Shown here: piece by piece, positions 26,488 to 35,401 of the stretch
Layout of the letters: each line of letters opens with the position of its first letter
How positions within the stretch are numbered: the stretch's first letter is position 1
From: JASLEW01 sp963732005
GTDB taxonomy: Bacteria > Acidobacteriota > Thermoanaerobaculia > Multivoradales > UBA5704
Direction of reading: 5' to 3'
Length of the DNA stretch: 64,000 bases
Assembly (NCBI GenBank): GCA_963732005.1
Contig: CAVSXT010000004.1
Coordinates: forward strand, 620,001 to 684,000
Notes under the pieces: generated by a model
Database searches by the model: none
The model's input: only the letters and a program-made list of their open reading frames with translations
What the model was told of the DNA's origin: nothing
Made by a program: the position numbers and the translations under genes

Positions 26488-27458
26488 CCGTGCCCATTTT
26501 CCGAGCTGCGCCGCGCGCGATCGTCACCTGCCATCAGCCGGGCGCGCAGCCACTCGGCGATCCGCTCCCAGACCGGCAGCGCCGGCCGGGCGGTGACCAT
26601 CTCCATGTGCGCCGGTGGCCGGCGCCGGCTGAGATCACGTCCGGTCACCTCCCAGAGCTCGGCGCCGCCCCCCGCCGCTCCGATCGCCGCCGCGAAGGCG
26701 CGCACCGAGCGCGGACGGCAGAGCAGGTCGGCGCCGGCCGCGACGACCAGCGACGGGCAGCGGATCCGCGCCAGCGCCGCCAGGTAGTCGGCGGCGCCGT
26801 CGCGGCTCTGCCAGCGCCCGCTCGCCGCCCATTGGCGCTGCTGCCGCACGTAGGTGCGCGACTCGTCGTCCGTGCCGATGCCGAGGCGGGCGGCAGGGAA
26901 GCGGCCGCACAGCGTTGCCGTCGCGTCCCAGAGACCCAGCACGCCGCGCTTGGCCTGCCAGAGCGGCCACGACGGCTCGAAGGCGCGCAGCCAGGGGCCG
27001 GGGCAGAGCAGGACCAGGAGATCGACCGGCAGCTCGGGGAGCAGGCCCGCCGCCGCCGCGCCGGCATGCGCCGAGAGGCTGTGCCCGAGCCAGATCAGGG
27101 GCAGCCCCGGGTGCCGCTCCCTGACCGCGCGGACGGCCGCCGGGATGTCGCTCATCACCAGCTCGTCGAATCCCCAATCCACCCGGCGTGAAGCGTGAGG
27201 GCGGCTCTGGCCATGGCCGCGCAGATCGAGGCTGTAGACCGCGTAGCCTCGTGCCTGGAAGAAGGACGCCAGGCCGCGGCCGGCCGGGCGGTCCATGGCG
27301 CGGCCGTCGAGCATCATGCCCGCGCCGAGCAGCATCGCCGCCGGCGGTCCGCCGCCGGCGCCCACCGCGGTCGCAGCCGGGAGCAGGGGATAGCTCGCGA
27401 GGTGCAGCGACCAGCCGTCCGGAGTGGCGATGCGCAGAGCGGCGGGCGGCGCGGCCAT
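26484..27458 (-). CDS. Alpha/beta hydrolase, monoacylglycerol-lipase-like
   Basis: The motifs of a serine hydrolase are in order: YAVYSLDLRGHGQS, the nucleophile elbow LIWLGHSLSAHAG, a segment with the acid residue (SLVVAAGADLLCRP) and a C-terminal His in PPAHMEMV. The length of 324 residues is normal. It lacks a signal peptide and would act in the cytoplasm on an ester or lipid. It lies 6 bp downstream of the large sensor gene, in the same direction, so it may belong to the transcript of the regulator and the sensor. Confidence 0.82.
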   Translation of the reverse strand: MAAPPAALRIATPDGWSLHLASYPLLPAATAVGAGGGPPAAMLLGAGMMLDGRAMDRPAGRGLASFFQARGYAVYSLDLRGHGQSRPHASRRVDWGFDELVMSDIPAAVRAVRERHPGLPLIWLGHSLSAHAGAAAAGLLPELPVDLLVLLCPGPWLRAFEPSWPLWQAKRGVLGLWDATATLCGRFPAARLGIGTDDESRTYVRQQRQWAASGRWQSRDGAADYLAALARIRCPSLVVAAGADLLCRPRSVRAFAAAIGAAGGGAELWEVTGRDLSRRRPPAHMEMVTARPALPVWERIAEWLRARLMAGDDRARRSSENGHG

Positions 27459-27464
27459 GCCCTA

Positions 27465-30400
27465 TTATCGCGCCGCCAACGGCGGGGGAGCGCTCAGGTG
27501 CGCGCGGCCGTCGCCGTGATCCCCAGCCTTGACCGTGGATTTATGCTCGAACTGAGCGCCGCCGGCACCGGCCGCCGCCTCGAACCGCGCCGCCTCCGCG
27601 TTCCGTCCGGTGGCGCGCAGCAGCCGCGCCCAGTTGCTCAGCGAGCCATCCTGCGACGGGTCGGCCGCTCCTGCCTGCCGTTGCGACAGGAACCGCCGGT
27701 ACAGCGGCTCCGCCGCGGCGAAGCGCCCGTGCTTGAAATGATGGTCGGCCAGCGAGGCGAGGGCGAGGGCCAGCAACGGCTGGCCCGGCTTCACGGTCCG
27801 TTCCGCCATCGCGAGGGCCCTTTCCAGCAGCCGCTGGGCGTCGAGGTCGTCGCCCAGCTCCGCGCGGGCCAGGCCCAGGTTCAGCAGGACCCGCGCGAGC
27901 TCCGGGTGCTCGGGGCCATAGATCCGCTCGACGGTCGCCAGCTGGCGCTCGAGCAGCGCCACCGCCGCCGCCGGCTGCCCCTGCCGCTGGCGGAGGAGCG
28001 CCAGCGCTTCGAGGCTGCCGGCGAGGTCGGGATCGTCCCTGGAGAGGACCGCCTCGCGGATCGCCAGCGCCCGCTCGAGCAGCTGCTCGGCCTCGGCGAC
28101 GTGGCCGCGGTAGTAGGCGATGCCCGCCAGGTTGTGGAGGATCTTGGCCACCTGCGGATCGCGTTTCCCGTGGGCGCGATCTGCGATCGCCAGCGCCCGG
28201 CGCAGCGTCGCCTCCGCTTCGCCGAGGCGTCCCCGCGCGGCGAGCGCGGCGCCGACCTTGTTGAGCAACCCGGCGCGCTCCGGGTCGTCGGGCCCGAAGC
28301 GTTGCTCGCGGATGGACAGCGCCCGCCGGAAGAGCGCGACGGCGTCGCCTTCGCCGGACAGGTGGGCGAGAGCGCCGAGGCGGATCAGGGTCGCCGCCAC
28401 CTCCGGATGGTCCCTGCCGCGGAGCCGCTCGCGGATCGCCAGCGCCTCCTGCAGCAGCGGCCGAGCCTCGCCGAAGAGTCCAAGATCGGTGTCCACCCCG
28501 CCCAGCGTGTCGAGCAGCCGCGCCCGCACCAGCGGCTGGCTGCGGAGCTGGCTGCGCAGGCGCACGGCGCCGCGCCTCAGCAGCTCGCGGGCGTCGGGGA
28601 TCGCGCCCTTCGCCTGGCGCGGATCCGAGGCCTTGAACAGCTCCTCGAGGAACCCCGCCGCCGCGTCGGCCCGCACCGCTTCCTGTTCGGCCCGGCGCGC
28701 TTCGAGGGTGGTGGCGACGAGACCGCAGGCGAGTGCCAGGATCACCACCGCCGCCGCTGCCACCAGCGGCCGGTGACGGCGCAACAGCCGTTCGAGCTGG
28801 TGCAGCGGGCCTGGTGGACCAGCCTCGATCGGCTCGCCGCGCAGCACCCTGCCGACCTCCTGGCCCAGCGCATCGACGGTCGGATAGCGCGCCGCCGGAT
28901 CGGCGGCGAGAGCGGTCGCGGCCACCTGATCGAGGTCGCCGGCGAGGCGGCGGCCGCGCCGCCCGGCGCCGCCCCGGCCCCGGCGCGCCGCCGCCGCGGC
29001 TCCCGCGAGCAGCTCGGAGAGCATGGCGCCGAGCGCATAGACGTCGGACCGCGCGTCGATCTCGTCGCCGCGGAGCGCCTCCGGGGCGAGGTAGGCCGGG
29101 GTGTTCGCCAGGCTCCCGGCGGAGCCGGCCGAGCCGCCGGCCGGCTGCTTGTCGAGCGCCTTGGCCGCGCCGAAGCCGATGATCTTGGGCAGCGCCGCAC
29201 CGGCTTCCTCCATCACCAGGACGTTGGCGGGCCTGAGGTCCCGGTGCAGCACGCCCTTCTGATGGGCGTGCCGCACGCCGTCGCAGACCGCCGCGAAGAG
29301 CGCGAGCCGCCTGCCGGCGTCGAGACCGTAGCGGTTGCAGTATTCCGTGATCGGCAGCCCGGGCACGTGCTCCATGACGACGTAGAGGTCGCCCTCGTCG
29401 GTGGTGCGCGCCTCGTAGACCTGGGCGATCGCCGGGTGGTGCAGCGGCGCCAGCGCCTGCTGCTCGGCCTTGAACCGCAGGATCTCCTGGCGCCCCGGCA
29501 GCGGGCCGCGGTGAAGCTCGAGCGCCACCAGGCGGCCCAGCGGCTCGGGCTCTTGGGCCAGATAGACGGTCGCCGTCGCGCTGCCGCCGATCTCCTCGAG
29601 CAGCCGGTAAGGGCCGACATGGAGTGGTGGTGGACCAGATCGGGCAGGCGGGAGCGCCGGCGTCGCGGGTTCCGAGCCCGGCAGCGGCACGGAGACCTCG
29701 ACTTCGGCGCCGGCGCCGGGAGCCGAGGCGATACGGCACCGCCCTCCCAGCATCCGCGCGCGCTCCTCGATGCTGGCGAGCCCCAGTCCGTGGCCGTGGC
29801 GAGCCTCCCCAGGATCGAAACCGATGCCGTCGTCGGCCACCGCCAGGCAGGCGGCGCCGGCGGCGGTCATCAGCGTCACATGGATGGTGCGCGCGCCGGC
29901 GTGGCGAGCGGCATTGGCGAGTGCCTCCTGGGCGATGCGGTAGAAACCCAGGGCAACCGCCGCGCTAAAAGTGCCTCCGGCCTCGCGCAGGCTGAGCCTC
30001 ACCGTCAAGCCATGCCGGCGCTCGACTTCGGCACAGTGGTCGCGGAGCGCCTCGGCGAGGCCCAACCGCTCGAGAATCGCAGGGTGGAGGTCGTGGCTGA
30101 TGCGGCGAAGATCGTCGACGAGCTCGAGCAAGCTGCCACCCAGGGCGTCCAGCGCCGAGCTCCAGGCAGCCGACGGATCGCCGCCCGGGAGAAGCTTGCG
30201 GACGGCCCCGAGCTCGAGCGAAAGGGCCGCCAGCCGCTGACAGGTGTCGTCGTGCAGCTCCCGGGCGATCCGGCGCCGTGCCTCCTCCTCGCTGGCGACC
30301 AGGCGTCCGGCGAACTGCCGGAGCTCGGTGCGGCTCGCCGCGAGCGCCGCGCGGCTCGCCGTCAGGTCATCTTCCGCACGCTGCCGGTGGCTGACGTCGA

Positions 30401-30761
30401 GGGCGCACACCAGCATCGCGGGTGGCGCGCCCGGTGCGGCGAGGGGGACGAGCCACAGGGCGGTGCGCAGCTCACGGCCGCTGCGGTGGCGCTGCCGCTG
30501 GATGCGCTCGCGCGGCCCGTGGGCGGCGGCGGCCGGCGACAGGATCGTGCCGCCGATGCCGGCGCGCTCCTCCGGGAAGGCGAGCAGAGCGGCCGGACGG
30601 CCCATCGCTTCGGCGGCCGTATAGCCGTAGAGCTCTTCCGCCGCAGGGTTCCAGGCGGCGATCGCGCCGCCAGCGTCGACCACCAGGAAGGCTTCGTGAG
30701 CGTGCGCGAAGGCGGCCGCGAAGATGGCTGCCGGGCTCGTCATCTCACATGGCCGCGGCAC
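27465..30761 (-). CDS. PAS / histidine kinase / Ser-Thr pseudokinase / TPR fusion sensor
   Basis: Residues are counted from the first Met; a start 6 codons later (30743, one base after the regulator stop) is equally possible. Domains: PAS (~13-129), HisKA_3 with phospho-acceptor H170 in ARELHDDTCQRL, HATPase (N-box EALANAARHA, DDGIGFD, GHGLGLASIEERARMLGG), a eukaryotic-like kinase domain (~383-640), a membrane helix (~665-683) and about eight TPR-like repeats (~700-1060). The kinase domain looks dead: the glycine loop is degenerate (IGGSATATV), the VAIK lysine is E415, HRDLK is HRDLR, and DFG is G529-F530-G531. The chain thus joins an intact NarL-type histidine kinase to a pseudokinase-TPR module resembling planctomycete/acidobacterial kinases. 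Its partner regulator is encoded directly upstream. Confidence 0.88.
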   Translation of the reverse strand: MPRPCEMTSPAAIFAAAFAHAHEAFLVVDAGGAIAAWNPAAEELYGYTAAEAMGRPAALLAFPEERAGIGGTILSPAAAAHGPRERIQRQRHRSGRELRTALWLVPLAAPGAPPAMLVCALDVSHRQRAEDDLTASRAALAASRTELRQFAGRLVASEEEARRRIARELHDDTCQRLAALSLELGAVRKLLPGGDPSAAWSSALDALGGSLLELVDDLRRISHDLHPAILERLGLAEALRDHCAEVERRHGLTVRLSLREAGGTFSAAVALGFYRIAQEALANAARHAGARTIHVTLMTAAGAACLAVADDGIGFDPGEARHGHGLGLASIEERARMLGGRCRIASAPGAGAEVEVSVPLPGSEPATPALPPARSGPPPLHVGPYRLLEEIGGSATATVYLAQEPEPLGRLVALELHRGPLPGRQEILRFKAEQQALAPLHHPAIAQVYEARTTDEGDLYVVMEHVPGLPITEYCNRYGLDAGRRLALFAAVCDGVRHAHQKGVLHRDLRPANVLVMEEAGAALPKIIGFGAAKALDKQPAGGSAGSAGSLANTPAYLAPEALRGDEIDARSDVYALGAMLSELLAGAAAAARRGRGGAGRRGRRLAGDLDQVAATALAADPAARYPTVDALGQEVGRVLRGEPIEAGPPGPLHQLERLLRRHRPLVAAAAVVILALACGLVATTLEARRAEQEAVRADAAAGFLEELFKASDPRQAKGAIPDARELLRRGAVRLRSQLRSQPLVRARLLDTLGGVDTDLGLFGEARPLLQEALAIRERLRGRDHPEVAATLIRLGALAHLSGEGDAVALFRRALSIREQRFGPDDPERAGLLNKVGAALAARGRLGEAEATLRRALAIADRAHGKRDPQVAKILHNLAGIAYYRGHVAEAEQLLERALAIREAVLSRDDPDLAGSLEALALLRQRQGQPAAAVALLERQLATVERIYGPEHPELARVLLNLGLARAELGDDLDAQRLLERALAMAERTVKPGQPLLALALASLADHHFKHGRFAAAEPLYRRFLSQRQAGAADPSQDGSLSNWARLLRATGRNAEAARFEAAAGAGGAQFEHKSTVKAGDHGDGRAHLSAPPPLAAR

Positions 30762-31374
30762 CGGCCTGCGCGGCGAGCAGCGCCAGCTCGATCCGGTTCG
30801 CCAGCCGCAGCTTGGAGTAGACCTTTCTGAGGTGGCTGCGCACGGTGGTGACGGAGACTCCCAGCCGGCGGGCGATCTCGAGGTTGCGCAGTCCCGAGCC
30901 CACCAGGCTGGCGATCTGGAGCTCGCGCGGGGTGAGCGTCTCGCCGGTTGCCTGCGAATCCGCCGCCGGCGCCGGGGCGATCGCCGCCCGGGCGATGCTC
31001 AGGCTGACGTAGAAGCACCCGGCGAGCACCTCCTGGACGGCGAGCTCGATCTCGGTGGGAGCGGAGCTCTTGGTCAGGTAGCCGCAGGCGCCGGCGGCGA
31101 AGGCCGCACGTACCCAGGAGGGCTCGCTGTGTACGCTCATGATGAGGACCCGGATGCCGGGCGCGATGGCGCGCAGCCGGCGGGTGGCCTCGACGCCGTC
31201 GATCTCCGGCATCGAGAGGTCGGCGATGACCAGATCGGGCCGCAGCGCCGCCGCCGCAGCCAGCAGCGCGCGGCCGTCGCTCACGGCGGCGATCACCGCG
31301 TGATCGGTCGCAAGGAGCTTCTCCAGTCCCGCCAGCATCATTGGGTGGTCGTCCGCGAGGATCACTCTGGCCAC
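30745..31374 (-). CDS. NarL/LuxR-family response regulator
   Basis: I start it at the GTG at 31374, preceded by GGAGG; the protein then begins VARVILADDHPMMLAGLEKLL. The receiver has the acidic pair (DD), the phospho-Asp in VIADLSMPEIDG, T/S in IMSVHS and the Lys in YLTKSS. The C-terminal LuxR-type helix-turn-helix is LTPRELQIASLVGSGLRNLEIARRLGVSVTTVRSHLRKVYSKL. HisKA_3 kinases usually pair with this regulator family, so it is the partner of the fused sensor whose gene follows, with adjacent or overlapping stop and start. Target genes are unknown. Confidence 0.93.
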   Translation of the reverse strand: MARVILADDHPMMLAGLEKLLATDHAVIAAVSDGRALLAAAAALRPDLVIADLSMPEIDGVEATRRLRAIAPGIRVLIMSVHSEPSWVRAAFAAGACGYLTKSSAPTEIELAVQEVLAGCFYVSLSIARAAIAPAPAADSQATGETLTPRELQIASLVGSGLRNLEIARRLGVSVTTVRSHLRKVYSKLRLANRIELALLAAQAGAAAM

Positions 31375-31528
31375 AGTACCTCCAATATCTACACGAAAGC
31401 GAAGACATCTTAATGCGCGTGGCAGTGGCCGGCAAGGCATGCCGGCGCCTCGCTCGACCGCGCTCGCGACCGGGGGCGCCAAGCTGTTTTTCCTCAGGAG
31501 GATGGCGCGGCCCTGGCCGGCTCGGTCC

Positions 31529-32206
31529 TCAGTGCCCGCGCTGGTGCAGGTCGCGCTGAAACCGGGGATCGACCTCGGAATCGCCGAAGGTGTAGCTCAA
31601 TCCCGTCACCGCCAGGCGCTGGCCGGGCGCGAGGCCGCTCAGGTCGATGCCGGTGCTGGTGCAGACGAAAATCCGGATCGGGCCGGAGCCGTCGTCGATC
31701 TCGATGATGGTGCCGAAGGGAGGATCCGGGGAGATCGGTTGCGTGATGGTCCCCTCGACGCGGACGAGCAGCCCCTGGGTGGCGTTGCTGATCTCGCCGG
31801 TCGCCTCCCGGCGCGGCACCACTTGGCGGCCCCTGCCGTCCTCCTCGACGTCGCCGGCGTCGGCCGGTACCACGGTGAGCACGCCGTGCCCGTTGTCGGC
31901 AAGCGGGCCGGTGACGCGGACCCGCTGGCGCAGGGCGAGGTGGAGATCGGCGGCGATGCTGACGAAGATGCCGGCGGTCTCGTCCTGGATGGCGAACCCC
32001 TCGTCGAAGGTGCTCGAGGAGAACGTGCCCGACGGGACGGTGACCGATCCCTCGACGGTGACGATCGTCCCCAGCGGCAGGGCGCGCGCGGCGGCGATAT
32101 CGATCACCTCTCCGGCGAAGCTCGGGAGGGGAGCGCAGAGCGCGGCGGCGAGCAGCCCGGTCGCGATCCAGCGCGGAGACGGGGTGGAGTTGGCGGATGG
32201 AATCAT
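31529..32206 (-). CDS. Secreted OB-fold-like protein
   Basis: From the ATG at 32206 a signal peptide (WIATGLLAAALCAPLPSFAG) is followed by two similar beta-rich modules of about 95 residues: AARALPLGTIVTVEGSVTVPSG ... GFAIQDETAGIFVS ... VRVTGPLADNGHGVL, then ATQGLLVRVEGTITQPI ... EIDDGSGPIRIFV ... AVTGLSYTFGDSEVDPRF. This pattern (IV-VEG, D-T-GI-V, V-VTG) is typical of nucleic-acid-binding-like OB folds found in exported nucleases and BOF proteins. No catalytic residues are visible. It is 92 bp after the frameshifted gene, in the same direction. Confidence 0.7.
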   Translation of the reverse strand: MIPSANSTPSPRWIATGLLAAALCAPLPSFAGEVIDIAAARALPLGTIVTVEGSVTVPSGTFSSSTFDEGFAIQDETAGIFVSIAADLHLALRQRVRVTGPLADNGHGVLTVVPADAGDVEEDGRGRQVVPRREATGEISNATQGLLVRVEGTITQPISPDPPFGTIIEIDDGSGPIRIFVCTSTGIDLSGLAPGQRLAVTGLSYTFGDSEVDPRFQRDLHQRGH

Positions 32207-32298
32207 GGAAGATCCTTTCTGATTATGTATCACTTCGATAATAGCAAATTACAAATGGGTTGGGCGCCCTGAAGGGCGGCTCCACCTCGGGAGCCGAT

Positions 32299-34453
32299 TC
32301 ATCCTCCCTGGGGAGGGTGCCCGCTCGCGGCCGGCCGGGGGATCTCGATGAGCACCTGGGCGGTCGCGTGCGGCTCGACCGTCACCGTCGCCGCGCCTGG
32401 TTCGAGGCCCTCCTTGGCGACCGTCACCTGATAAGCGCCCACCACCACCGGACCGATGGTGAAGGTGCCGTCAGGGTCGGTGCTCACCTTCGGTACGAGA
32501 GCTGCCGGCACTCCCGAAGCCGCGCCGGCGAGCGTCACGGTGGCACCGGCGACCGGGGCGCCGTCGCCTGCGGAGACCACCCGGCCCTTGATCTCGCCGG
32601 CGGTGAGGTCGATCGCCACCTCCTGGTCGCCGGAGATCTCGAGCCTACGCCCGCTCACCGTGTAGGTGCTCTGATCCAGCACCACCAGGTAGTAGGCCCC
32701 GGCGGTCAGGCCGCCGACCTGGAAGCTGCCGTCGGCGGCGCTCGCGGCCGTCGCCCGATTCGTTCCATTCTGCGCGGCGACCACCACCATAGCGCCGGCC
32801 ACCGGACCGCCGTCGGTGAAGGCACGGCCGGAGAGCGTCGCCCCGCTGCCGAAATCGAGGTCGAGGCGCGCCTCGAGCGCGCCGGCGGCGAGCGTCACCG
32901 CGCCGCTGGCGCGCCGGCCGGAGTCGGTGGTGGCGGTCACCAGCCAGGACCCGGAGACCAGGCCGGAGATCCGATAGGAGCCGGCTCCGTCGATCAGGCC
33001 CGTTGCCTGGTTCAGGTCCGGAAAGGCGTCGGGACGAGCCGCCTGCACGCGAGTCCGGGCCAGATCCTCCCGGCTCAGGCCGGCGATGTGCCCCAGGATC
33101 GTGCCCCCGGCGCGCCGGAGCTCCACCTCGAGCCCATCGATGGGGGAGTCGCCGACGGTGAACGGCTCGGCCCAAGCGCTCGGCTCGTAGCCGGCGGCCG
33201 AGGCGGCGAGCCGGTAGCTGCCGGCCTGGACGCCGGGAAAGGCGAACGATCCGTCGGATAGGGACGAGACCAGGATCGACGGGTCCGACGACGAACCAAA
33301 GGCGAGAGTGACGGTGGCAGCGCCGACCGGCCCGCCGGCATCGTCGACCACCCGGCCCGAGACCCGCTGGCCCTGGTCACGGGCTTCGAGCACCAGGTCG
33401 AGCTCGTTCTGGCCCGCCTGGAGGTCGGCGCTCGCGGGCCTGACCGGTCCCATGGCCGCGTGCAATCCCCCCTCGCGTTTTCGACCAGGCGATTTCTCCC
33501 ACCAGCTCGCCGTCCGGGCTCTCGACGCTTGGCGATCCCAGCCACGAGGTCGCCTCGGAGCCGGCAAAGGAGAGCGCCCAGCGGCCGTCGTCGCCGGCGA
33601 GCGCGACCGGCCGGCCGCCGATCCGGAGCAGGGCGCCGCCGGCCGGGCGGCCGTCCGGGCCGCGGGCCTCGACCATCAGCGCCGGATGCGGCGCCAATCG
33701 CAGGATGACTTCGCGGCGGCCGCTCTTGCCCGCCGGTGGCGGCGGCTCCGGCACCACCATGGAGGCGCCGAGGAAACGGGGATCGTACACGGTGAGCGCG
33801 GGCCTCTCCGCTGCCGCCAGCGGCAAATCGAGGTGACCATCCGGGCCGGTCGTGCCGGAGCGCTCCGCCGGCTGCCAGGCCGGCACCTGCGCCGGCGTCG
33901 CGCCTTGCTGCCAGCCCGATTCGTGCAGCACCAGGCGGATCCCGGCCAGCGCCTCGCCGCGGGGTCCGACCGCTCTGGCGGTGAGCGGTGCGGCGGCCGT
34001 CAGGCGGGCGGGCGGCAGCTCCCGGTCCTCGAACAGCGGCGCCAGCACGAGATCGATGGGGAGGTAACCCGGGGCGCGAACGCTCACCCGGTAGCAGCCA
34101 GGGCCCGGTGCCGCGAGGACGAAGGCACCGGCGCCGTCCGGATGGACCGCGGCGAGCGGCGGCGCCGGGGGCTGGCCGGCGAGTTGCCGGGCCGCCGCAG
34201 CAAAATCCTCGACCGCCGGATGGAGCTGGATCTCGACACCCGGCGCGCCCGGCGGCGCGCCCAGGCGAGCCGCGCCCGCCGGCAGCTCGATGCGGCCCGT
34301 GATCTTCAAGGCCTGATCGCTCGTGGCAGCAGATGGTGACGGCGCGGCAACGCCAGCGCCGATGCTGACACCGAGCGCGGCGAACCAGCCGGCAGCCGCC
34401 AGCGCCAGCTCGGTAGCAAGCCTCGACCCATTCAGCGAGCGCATTTTGATCAC
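32299..34453 (-). pseudogene. Secreted carboxypeptidase-regulatory-like protein, split by a frameshift
   Basis: Two minus-strand frames form one protein: the 5' part (34453 to ~33467) has a signal region (LATELALAAAGWFAALGVSIGAG) and beta-sandwich repeats (GCYRVSVRAPGYLPIDLVL), and the 3' part (~33472 to 32299) continues them (VSGRVVDDAGGPVGAATVTL, GSYRLAASAAGYEPS, IKGRVVSAGDGAPVAGATVTL). Removing one G from the G6 run (C6 at 33467-33472 on plus) joins them smoothly as SKTRGGLHAAMGPVRP. Each repeat resembles the transthyretin-like CarboxypepD_reg fold, common in surface and TonB-linked proteins. The error may be a sequencing indel or a true phase switch. The initiation site is GTG 34453 or ATG 34444. 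Confidence 0.75.
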
Positions 34454-34617
34454 GACACCTTGGCGGCAGCTGCTGGCGCCAACCCGGGCCGGACCGGGGA
34501 CCTGCGCCGCGACGCCGTCAAGAACCGTGAGTCAATTTTCGCACAGAATGAATCGCGAAACACCCCCGACGCCGCGGGCGGCCTCGCGCCACGTTGGCCG
34601 AGCAGAGCCACACTGCG

Positions 34618-35094
34618 TCAAGGGCGGCCCTGCCGCCGCTGCCAGTACTCGCGGAACGACCGCAGCCGAGGTAGAGACTCGCGGTCCTTCGCGCGGCCGC
34701 TCGCTTCCTTGCTGGCAATGATGTCGTCGAGGTGGCAGACGAAGAAGCCCTCGACCTCTACACGCCGCCGCCAGGCGTCTGCGAAACGCTCGATGCCGTC
34801 TGGGGCGAAGACGAGGTCGAGGTCGAAAGGCCCGTTCTTGAGCTGCACGAAGTCCTTGCCTGCCTCGATCTGAGCTGCCTGCTCATCGTCAAGGGCGAAA
34901 CCCAGTTGGCGCAGGGAAGCGACGATGGCCCGGCCGTTGTCGGGACTCTTCTCCACGAAGAGGTCGGCGTCCTGCGTGGTGTCGGGGAAGCCGAGGAGGA
35001 TCGCGCCGGATTTGCCGATGAAGAGATAGCGCACGCCATGGCGGGAGAAAGCGTCACGGATCTCCTCGGCCTGCCGGTACTCAAACGCGCCCAT
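34618..35094 (-). CDS. Nucleotidyltransferase-fold protein (DUF6036/AbiEii-like)
   Basis: From the ATG at 35094 the product of about 158 residues reads YLFIGKSGAILLGFPDTTQDADLFVEKSPDN, with the paired acidic motif T-x-DADLFV that carries the metal-binding Asp residues of minimal nucleotidyltransferases. A later acidic strand is FDLDLVFAPDGIERF, and LDDIIASKEASGRAKDRESLPRLR is the typical C-terminal helix. The family includes toxin-like NTases. The start overlaps the end of a small gene by 14 bases, so the two form a coupled pair that could be a toxin-antitoxin or housekeeping module. Confidence 0.75.
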   Translation of the reverse strand: MGAFEYRQAEEIRDAFSRHGVRYLFIGKSGAILLGFPDTTQDADLFVEKSPDNGRAIVASLRQLGFALDDEQAAQIEAGKDFVQLKNGPFDLDLVFAPDGIERFADAWRRRVEVEGFFVCHLDDIIASKEASGRAKDRESLPRLRSFREYWQRRQGRP

Positions 35095-35326
35095 ATCCCA
35101 ACCAGTCCGGCAGGTTCTCCTCGCACCAGCGGCGGTACTCGGCGGTGGTGTCGAAGGCACGAAACGGCTCGTCGTCGAGCACCGGCTTGTAGGTGTGGAT
35201 GAAGGCGTAGCGAAAGCGGGTCGGCAGCGGCCGGCCGGCAGCGGCCTCGAACTCGGCCAGCCACTCCGCCGGAATGTCGCTCTCTCGTGCCGTGGCGCCC
35301 TTCGGCTGAGACGTTTCTGAACCCAT
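35081..35326 (-). CDS. Small protein upstream of the nucleotidyltransferase
   Basis: The 81-residue product (PAEWLAEFEAAAGRPLPTRFRYAFIHTYKPVLDDEPFRAFDTTAEYRRWCEENLPDW in pieces) has no recognised domain; it is charged, with a short N-terminal tail and two predicted helices. It overlaps the nucleotidyltransferase start by 14 bases. Size and position are those of an antitoxin or partner of the NTase, but no DNA-binding motif is visible. Confidence 0.6.
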   Translation of the reverse strand: MGSETSQPKGATARESDIPAEWLAEFEAAAGRPLPTRFRYAFIHTYKPVLDDEPFRAFDTTAEYRRWCEENLPDWLGYGRV

Positions 35327-35401
35327 CGCCGACGATTGTATCCAATGCCGGAGGCGCGCGGCGCGGGCCGGGGCCCCGCGCCGCGTCCGAGAGAGGCTTT
35401 G

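Noticed and set aside
27195..30830. 1,211-codon plus-strand open frame
   Set aside because: Antisense to the sensor kinase, which has clear domains; shadow frame.
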